Positions 59,135 through 64,000 of a stretch of 64,000 bases of DNA are shown here, one piece after another. The stretch is from Niabella soli DSM 19437 (GTDB lineage Bacteria; Bacteroidota; Bacteroidia; Chitinophagales; Chitinophagaceae). The translations under genes were made by a program, and so were the position numbers. Below the pieces are notes generated by a model. The model had not been told where the DNA came from, ran no database searches, and was given only the letters and a program-made list of their open reading frames with translations. Positions within the stretch are counted from its first letter, which is position 1. Every line of letters begins with the position of its first letter. The DNA lies in the NCBI RefSeq assembly GCF_000243115.2, contig NZ_CP007035.1:3658001-3722000 (forward strand), written 5' to 3'.

Positions 59135-60454
59135 TTATTTTGCCGTTACCCGAAGATCCACTCTTCTGTTCTGCGCTTTACATTCAGGCGTGTCATTTGC
59201 GGCGCAAACAGGATGGTCCGGACCATACCCGTCTGAAGTTATATTGGCTGCAGCGGTCCCCAGTTTTACGATTTCGCTTGCGGCAACTTTTGCCCTCGCT
59301 GCGGATAATTTCTTATTAACATCTGCCGATCCGGTATTATCTGTATAGCCACCAAATTTTACATGGGCCTGCGGAAAATTTTTAAGAATGGCCGCGATGT
59401 TTTTCAACTGTTGCTGAGAAGCCGGCGTCAATACCGCTTTATTTGTTTCAAAGTAAACACGATCCAGGGTGATCCATCCCTTGGTTTTGTCAACCGTGTC
59501 CACTGTACCGTTAGTCAGGAAATCATATAATTTAGCCTCTGTACTATTGCCACCAACCTTTAAAACAGTGCCATCGGCCAGTTTAATTTCTTTTTCTGCG
59601 CCTACATCATAGATGTAATTGCCGCTGGCGGAATCATAGGTGCCGGTTGTTGGCGTAGCCGTAGCTACGGGAGGGGGAGGCGTGGCTGCAGAGTCAATCC
59701 TTGTTGTTGTAGTAGAATCTGACGCGATAGCGGAAGTGTTATTGCAGCCTTTGCCCAGGAAATACCATAACAGCAGTACTGCCGCTGCAATCAGCAATAA
59801 CGGAAGCAGCCATTTAGCGCCGCCACCGGCTTGTTGCGCCGCCTCGCCGGCGTAATTGTAAGTCGCCGTTGCCGTTTCCTCAACATTGGAAACGGTTTTG
59901 TGCAATCCTTCTGAAATAGAACCAAGTCCTAAAACACCCGCCAATGACCCAAGACCTGAGGGGAGTGCATTCAGAATATTGTTTTTCTGCTCGGCCAGAA
60001 AGCTTGAGATTCCTGAAACGCCCTCATTATGATCTGCAGCATGTTTGCCCAGCAAACCAAGGACCAGTGGGCTGATCATGCCGAGCAGGGTTCCGGAGGA
60101 AGACGATTTGATACCGGAAAAATTGGCTATTGTATTGGTAACAACATCGGTTTTGTCGCCAAGAATTCCTTTGAGAAAATCAGCTCCTTTTGCCAGGAGA
60201 TCGGCGTTACCCAAAAGCGAATCTGAATTATTTAATACGCCGCTGTTGTACATGCCTTTTGCGGCTTCAAATACATCTGTTGCGCCCTGCTCATTGCCGG
60301 TGGCTTTGGAGGCAACGGCGCCCAATACGGCAGGAATGATTCCCGATACGGCATTGGAAACATTTCCTTCACCTTCATTTAAAAAAGATCCGGCTTTCGC
60401 AATCAAATCTTGCGAAATATAGTTTTTTACAAGATCTACAATGTTGATTGACAT
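59135..60454 (-). CDS. DUF937-OmpA fusion protein
   Basis: A 439-residue protein. Residues 1 to about 165 are a DUF937 (YidB-like) region with NIVDLVKNYISQDLIAKAGSFL and GIIPAVLGAVASKATG. A single membrane helix at about 211-228 (WLLPLLLIAAAVLLLWYF) follows, then a Ser/Thr/Pro-rich linker, and an OmpA peptidoglycan-binding domain from about 330 with DRVYFETNKAVLTPASQQQL, FGGYTDNTGSADVNKKLSAA and a Cys pair near the end (HPVCAANDTPEC), closing with NRRVDLRV. The N part would be cytoplasmic and the OmpA part periplasmic, tying the inner membrane to the cell wall. The role of DUF937 is unknown. Confidence 0.88.
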   Translation of the reverse strand: MSINIVDLVKNYISQDLIAKAGSFLNEGEGNVSNAVSGIIPAVLGAVASKATGNEQGATDVFEAAKGMYNSGVLNNSDSLLGNADLLAKGADFLKGILGDKTDVVTNTIANFSGIKSSSSGTLLGMISPLVLGLLGKHAADHNEGVSGISSFLAEQKNNILNALPSGLGSLAGVLGLGSISEGLHKTVSNVEETATATYNYAGEAAQQAGGGAKWLLPLLLIAAAVLLLWYFLGKGCNNTSAIASDSTTTTRIDSAATPPPPVATATPTTGTYDSASGNYIYDVGAEKEIKLADGTVLKVGGNSTEAKLYDFLTNGTVDTVDKTKGWITLDRVYFETNKAVLTPASQQQLKNIAAILKNFPQAHVKFGGYTDNTGSADVNKKLSAARAKVAASEIVKLGTAAANITSDGYGPDHPVCAANDTPECKAQNRRVDLRVTAK

Positions 60455-60626
60455 GGTTGGAGTTTTTAGTTTTTTGTTTTAGGTAATTTGTTATAGTAGG
60501 AGTAGGATATACATAGTATGGCGGGTGTTGTATTTTTTCTCAATTGGTTATATCTAAAAATATGCCATTTTCCAAAGTTCTTTAAAACGGAGCTCCGGTT
60601 TCCCGTGAAAAGCAACACCTGTCTGC

Positions 60627-61385
60627 TTACCAGGGAGTCATAATTCCTGCCAGGCGGAAGCCCGTAATATACAGGAGCGATAACAGGCAATTCATAAGCG
60701 TTATGGTTATTACCAGCCGGAATAGGCTCCGGGGCTCTTTCATCAGGAAGCCAAAAGAAGCTCCATATAGGTACAGGAACCCGGTCATAAAAAAAGGCAC
60801 AAGAATAGTAAACCCGTTGACGGAGAACTGATGCTTTACCAACACCGTTATATAGGCAATTGTGTATATAAGAACCTGCATCACATTTAGTTGCGCAGCA
60901 ATATAGGTGTTGATGACCACGTGCTCCCAATAGTTATACCGGCGCCGGATAAAAAAAAGATAAGTGGTAAGACTGACCAGCGGGATCATTAAAAATATAA
61001 ACGCGCTGAAATAATGATTAAAAAATCCCTCCCGGAGCGGCATAGTCTGGCCGGGATTGTATTTTGCATAGGCCGCCGCCAACCCGGAGGTCAGCAGTTT
61101 TACCAGCAACGCACCTATTGTGGACATTAATATTACATAAGCAAAAGGCTTGAAATAATTAACACGCCTGCCGGTAAGATAGTTGTCAAGCATTTTTCCC
61201 GGTCGTGTAAAAAGCGCGATTGCCGTATAGAAAAATCCTCTGTCAATATGGAAAACAGAATGCGGAATATCGTGCAGGAGGTAGCGCAGATCGATGCGCC
61301 CTTCGTGGGAGGACTGCCCGCAGCGGGGACAATAATTACCCTCAAAAAGATGGTTGCAATTTTTACAGGTTAAGGTAGCACTCAT
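60627..61385 (-). CDS. DUF3667 membrane protein with zinc ribbon
   Basis: A 252-residue protein. The N terminus is a zinc ribbon, C7-x2-C10 and C19-x2-C22, followed by the DUF3667 signature HEGRIDLRYLLHDIPHSVFHIDRGF and TRPGKMLDNYLTGRRVNYFKPFAYVIL. Five or so membrane helices make up the rest. The family is common in Bacteroidota and of unknown function. I chose the ATG at 61385 (MSATLTCKNC); the in-frame start 69 bp upstream at 61454 lies beyond the promoter box TAACTTTG at 61392-61399. Confidence 0.85.
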   Translation of the reverse strand: MSATLTCKNCNHLFEGNYCPRCGQSSHEGRIDLRYLLHDIPHSVFHIDRGFFYTAIALFTRPGKMLDNYLTGRRVNYFKPFAYVILMSTIGALLVKLLTSGLAAAYAKYNPGQTMPLREGFFNHYFSAFIFLMIPLVSLTTYLFFIRRRYNYWEHVVINTYIAAQLNVMQVLIYTIAYITVLVKHQFSVNGFTILVPFFMTGFLYLYGASFGFLMKEPRSLFRLVITITLMNCLLSLLYITGFRLAGIMTPW

Positions 61386-61391
61386 AGTATC

Positions 61392-61399
61392 CAAAGTTA
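61392..61399 (-). promoter_or_regulatory. -7 box of the DUF3667 gene promoter
   Basis: Minus-strand TAACTTTG, a full match, 6 nt before the ATG at 61385. It decides the start and predicts a leaderless message. Confidence 0.55.
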
Positions 61400-61541
61400 A
61401 CAGAATTTGTTTCGAATAAACAGTGCGCTCTATGAAATAAAGATGAATGCACAAAAAGCCGTAATACCGGTTATATAAAAAATAAAATTGTTATTCAGCC
61501 ATTAACCGGAATGGTGTAACTTTCGATGTAAAATTTGTATA

Positions 61542-62315
61542 ATGAAAAAATTAGTTCTGCTTGCGATGGCATTTTTTATATGTCAACAGGGGTTCTCCCA
61601 GAAACCGGAGGACACAGAAGTGTATACACCCGTTCCTCCCAAAGTGACGCCCGGAAAGGATTGCGGCGCTGCGCCCTCTGATGCTATTGTTTTATTTGAT
61701 GGAAAAGATCTGAACCAATGGGTATTGAGCTCGGACACCACCAAAACGGCAGATTGGATCGTAAAAGATAATATCATTACCGTGAATAAAAAGTCGGGCA
61801 ATATTCAAACAAAGGAGCGGTTCAATAATTACCAGTTGCATATAGAGTGGCGGATACCCGCTGATATTGACGGAACGGGGCAGGGACGTGGCAACAGCGG
61901 GGTCTTTTTGGCCTCTATCGGTAAAGGCGATGCGGGATATGAATTACAGGTGCTGGATAATTACGAGAACAAGACCTATACCAACGGGCAGGCGGGCGCT
62001 ATCTACAAACAGGGCGTTCCGTTGGCAAATCCGTCGCGCAAAGCAGGTGAATGGCAATCCTACGATGTGATCTGGACAGCCCCGGTTTTTGATGCCTCGG
62101 GGAAACTGGTTACACCGGCCTACGCCACCGTTTTTTTCAATGGCGTTTTGGTCCAGGATCACTTTGAGCTGAAAGGACCTACCAAGTATATCGGGCAACC
62201 TTCTTATGAGTTCGCGCACGGGCCCTCACCCATCAAATTGCAGGCGCATGGCGATAAAAGCAAACCCATCAGCTACCGCAATATATGGATACGGCCGGTT
62301 GTGCAGCCGAAATAA
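61542..62315 (+). CDS. DUF1080 (3-keto-disaccharide hydrolase-like) secreted protein
   Basis: A 257-residue exported protein with a signal peptide (VLLAMAFFICQQGFSQ). The DUF1080 jelly roll begins AIVLFDGKDLNQWVL and includes DNIITVNKKSGNIQTKERFNNYQLHIEWRIP, then GNSGVFL, YELQVLDNYENKTYTNGQAGAIYKQ and a last strand with PISYRNIWIRP. Members are related to concanavalin-like glucanases and some act on 3-keto-glycosides. The substrate here is unknown. The gene is divergent from the DUF3667 gene and ends before a strong terminator. Confidence 0.88.
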   Translation: MKKLVLLAMAFFICQQGFSQKPEDTEVYTPVPPKVTPGKDCGAAPSDAIVLFDGKDLNQWVLSSDTTKTADWIVKDNIITVNKKSGNIQTKERFNNYQLHIEWRIPADIDGTGQGRGNSGVFLASIGKGDAGYELQVLDNYENKTYTNGQAGAIYKQGVPLANPSRKAGEWQSYDVIWTAPVFDASGKLVTPAYATVFFNGVLVQDHFELKGPTKYIGQPSYEFAHGPSPIKLQAHGDKSKPISYRNIWIRPVVQPK

Positions 62316-62333
62316 GGGTAAAATATACGAAGC

Positions 62334-62371
62334 AAAAAAGCAGCGTTTCTTTTAACAGACGCTGCTTTTTT
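62334..62371. terminator. Strong bidirectional terminator between DUF1080 gene and leuS
   Basis: AAAAAAGCAGCGT (62334-62346), 12-nt loop, ACGCTGCTTTTTT (62359-62371): 13 perfect pairs with an A-run on the left and a T-run on the right, so it can stop transcription from both convergent genes. Confidence 0.88.
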
Positions 62372-62408
62372 GTTATGAGTTTATCTGAATTAAACGGCGG
62401 TTAATTTT

Positions 62409-62503
62409 CCCGCTGATCTTCGCAGATTAAGATACAACGCTGATTTTTCAGATGGGCCTTCTCCCGGTTATCTGCGAAAAGATCAGCGCACATCTGCGGG
62501 AAT
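62409..62503. repeat. Dispersed ATCTGCG-type repeat pair in inverted order
   Basis: CGCTGATCTTCGCAGAT (62411-62427) and ATCTGCGAAAAGATCAGCG (62470-62488) are inverted copies with a 2-nt indel. It lies just after the leuS stop. Confidence 0.5.
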
Positions 62504-62505
62504 GA

Positions 62506-64000
62506 TCATACCACAATATTTACCATTTTGTTTTTAACATAAATGATCTTTTTGGGCGGTTTGCCATCCAGCCATTTTTGCACCACTTCGCTGGCCAGCA
62601 CCAATTGTTCCACCTCTGGCTGTGTAGCTTCCAGCGAAAGAGTCATCGTAGTACGCATTTTACCATTAACAGAAATAGGATATTCTTTCTCTGATTCCTT
62701 AATGTATGCTGCATTAAACACGGGAAACGGTTCGTCCAGGACACTGGTAGTATTCCCTAACGCATGCCATAATTCTTCTGCTATATGAGGGGCATAGGAA
62801 GAGATCATGATCAGCAGCGGTTCCAGCACCTTTTTCTTATGCGCTTTCAGATCGGTCAGTTCATTCACCAGGATCATAAAGGCGCTTACACCGGTATTAA
62901 AACTGAAGCGTTCGTTATCTTCTTCAATTTTTTTGATCGCTTTATGCAACACTTTTAATTCAGGCGGTGTTGGAGTGTCATTGGTCCAAAGGGCTTGCGC
63001 CTGCTGCGCTGTGCCCGGTACAGCATCCTTATAAAACAGGCGCCACAGCTTTTTCAAAAAGCGGTGCACGCCTTCAATGCCCTTGGTATCCCAGGGTTTG
63101 CTCATTTCTACGGGCCCCAGGAACATTTCGTACATACGAAAGGTATCGGCTCCGTATTTATTGACCAGGTCGTCAGGGTTTACCGTGTTGAATTTGGATT
63201 TGGACATTTTCTCTACCTCCGCACCGCAGGTATATTTTCCATCCTCCAGAATAAATTCAGCATTGGCAAACTCGCCATTACGCCACTGTTTGAATTTTTC
63301 AATATCCAATTCAAATCCGTCAACAATATTTACATCTACATGAATTTTATCAAGCAGTTTCCCTTCATAACTTTGTTCATTAGTAAGCAACCCATGCGAT
63401 ACAAAGGTGTTGGTGCCATTGATCCGGTACACAAAACGGCTGCTGCCCTGTATCATGCCCTGGTTTACCAATCTTTTAAAAGGCTCATCAAAGCTCAAAT
63501 ACCCCAGATCATACAACGCTTTTGTCCACATACGGCTGTAGAGTAAATGCCCCACCGCGTGTTCTGTTCCGCCGATATACAGGTCCACCTGGTTCCAGTA
63601 ATCCGTTGCCTGGCGGGAGGCAAACTCCGTGTCATTATGCGGATCCATATAGCGTAAAAAATACCAACTGGAGCCTGCATAGCCCGGCATGGTATTGGTT
63701 TCCAGTTCCTGTGCCACCCATTCGGGGATATTTGCCAAAGGGCCTTCGCCTTCAGGGCCCGGCTTGTAGCTGTCTACCGCCGGCAATTCGAGCGGCAGCG
63801 CAGCGGCGTCCAGTGCGTACGCGGTGCCGTTCTTCCATTGGATCGGGAAGGGCTCGCCCCAGTAACGCTGCCGGCTAAAGGCGGCGTCACGCATTTTATA
63901 ATTCACCTTGCGTTTGCCGATGCCTTTTTCTTCAATGGTTTGTATCACCAGTTCCATAGCTTCCCGCATGGGTATTCCATTTAGGAATCCGGAATTTTCC
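62506..64000 (-). CDS. leuS: Leucyl-tRNA synthetase, C-terminal part (partial)
   Basis: The frame is open from the right edge to a stop at 62506; about 498 residues of the C-terminal half are present. Features are QRYWGEPFPIQW, YAGSSWYFLRYMDPHN, LYIGGTEHAVGHLLYSRMWTK, the KMSKS loop as EKMSKSKFNTVNPDD, YGADTFRMYEMFLGPVE, the helical anticodon-binding domain, and a C-terminal tail with ISVNGKMRTTM and KKIIYVKNKMVNIVV. The first visible residues, ENSGFLNGIP, match the family upstream of an internal Met, so the gene continues past the window. It charges tRNA-Leu. The HIGH motif lies outside the window. Confidence 0.95.
   Translation of the reverse strand, partial: ENSGFLNGIPMREAMELVIQTIEEKGIGKRKVNYKMRDAAFSRQRYWGEPFPIQWKNGTAYALDAAALPLELPAVDSYKPGPEGEGPLANIPEWVAQELETNTMPGYAGSSWYFLRYMDPHNDTEFASRQATDYWNQVDLYIGGTEHAVGHLLYSRMWTKALYDLGYLSFDEPFKRLVNQGMIQGSSRFVYRINGTNTFVSHGLLTNEQSYEGKLLDKIHVDVNIVDGFELDIEKFKQWRNGEFANAEFILEDGKYTCGAEVEKMSKSKFNTVNPDDLVNKYGADTFRMYEMFLGPVEMSKPWDTKGIEGVHRFLKKLWRLFYKDAVPGTAQQAQALWTNDTPTPPELKVLHKAIKKIEEDNERFSFNTGVSAFMILVNELTDLKAHKKKVLEPLLIMISSYAPHIAEELWHALGNTTSVLDEPFPVFNAAYIKESEKEYPISVNGKMRTTMTLSLEATQPEVEQLVLASEVVQKWLDGKPPKKIIYVKNKMVNIVV

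Noticed and set aside
60466-60930. 154-residue minus-strand frame overlapping the end of the DUF3667 gene
   Set aside because: It has no signal, family motif or promoter and overlaps a gene with a clear domain.
1-64000. tRNA, rRNA, riboswitch, integron or phage features
   Set aside because: I looked for CCA-ended cloverleaf patterns, ribosomal motifs, known riboswitch cores and integrase or phage structural genes and found none I could support.

Overview
The window is about 64 kb of a Bacteroidota chromosome, most likely family Chitinophagaceae (a Niabella- or Chitinophaga-like genus is my best guess, unproven). The evidence is a SusC/SusD pair, DUF5689, DUF3667 and DUF937-OmpA proteins, a MurF-alanine racemase fusion, MqnC (futalosine menaquinone route), LytTR-type two-component systems, and many promoters of the Bacteroidota type TAnnTTTG. 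I see no tRNA, rRNA, CRISPR array, transposase or phage genes. Most of the window is ordinary chromosome with one carbohydrate-use locus.

Layout. 1-2402: end of a TonB-dependent receptor plus a DUF5689 lipoprotein. 2608-4170: divergent yjdM and an EamA transporter. 4353-7193: ABC system (NEW3-domain membrane protein, ATPase, permease). 7586-11104: two adjacent ABC exporter half-transporters that look like a heterodimer. 11267-15065: minus-strand run (TfoX-like, small membrane protein, lipoprotein, DinB/SCP2 protein, CstB-like sulfur enzyme). 15228-19323: holB, ricT and a non-catalytic M16 peptidase subunit. 19407-20633: Tet-type MFS transporter. 21007-31564: a polysaccharide utilisation locus (ROK regulator, SusC, SusD, GH3, GH16), probably for a beta-glucan. 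31809-39010: minus-strand genes (phosphodiesterase superfamily, asparaginase-like half protein, Na+/H+ antiporter, DUF5995, NDH-2, MqnC). 39338-44740: plus-strand IscA-like, TerC, MurF-Alr, GNAT and YgiD-type dioxygenase. 44763-49194: coiled-coil membrane protein and an operon of histidine kinase, LytTR regulator and GH130. 49674-64000: lspA, feoB, FUSC protein, a second LytS/LytTR pair, the catalytic M16 subunit, DUF937-OmpA, DUF3667, DUF1080 and the 3' part of leuS.

How the parts fit. In the PUL, SusC and SusD would bind and import oligosaccharides, the secreted GH16 would cut the polymer and the GH3 would finish the oligomers. A long perfect palindrome over the promoter of the ROK gene is a likely operator. 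The two M16 subunits have complementary motif losses and probably form one peptidase although they lie 38 kb apart. The two ABC exporter halves show the one-good-site, one-degenerate-site pattern of heterodimers.

The most notable non-coding object is a 245-bp hairpin-rich element at 49359-49603. It has perfect 21-bp terminal inverted repeats and a perfect 10-bp target duplication, and an unoccupied sequence related to its target lies at 20881-20899. It behaves like a non-autonomous mobile element (MITE). Intergenic spaces also carry several dispersed repeat families. In at least five genes the -7 promoter box lies only 5 or 6 nt from the start codon, which suggests leaderless mRNAs.
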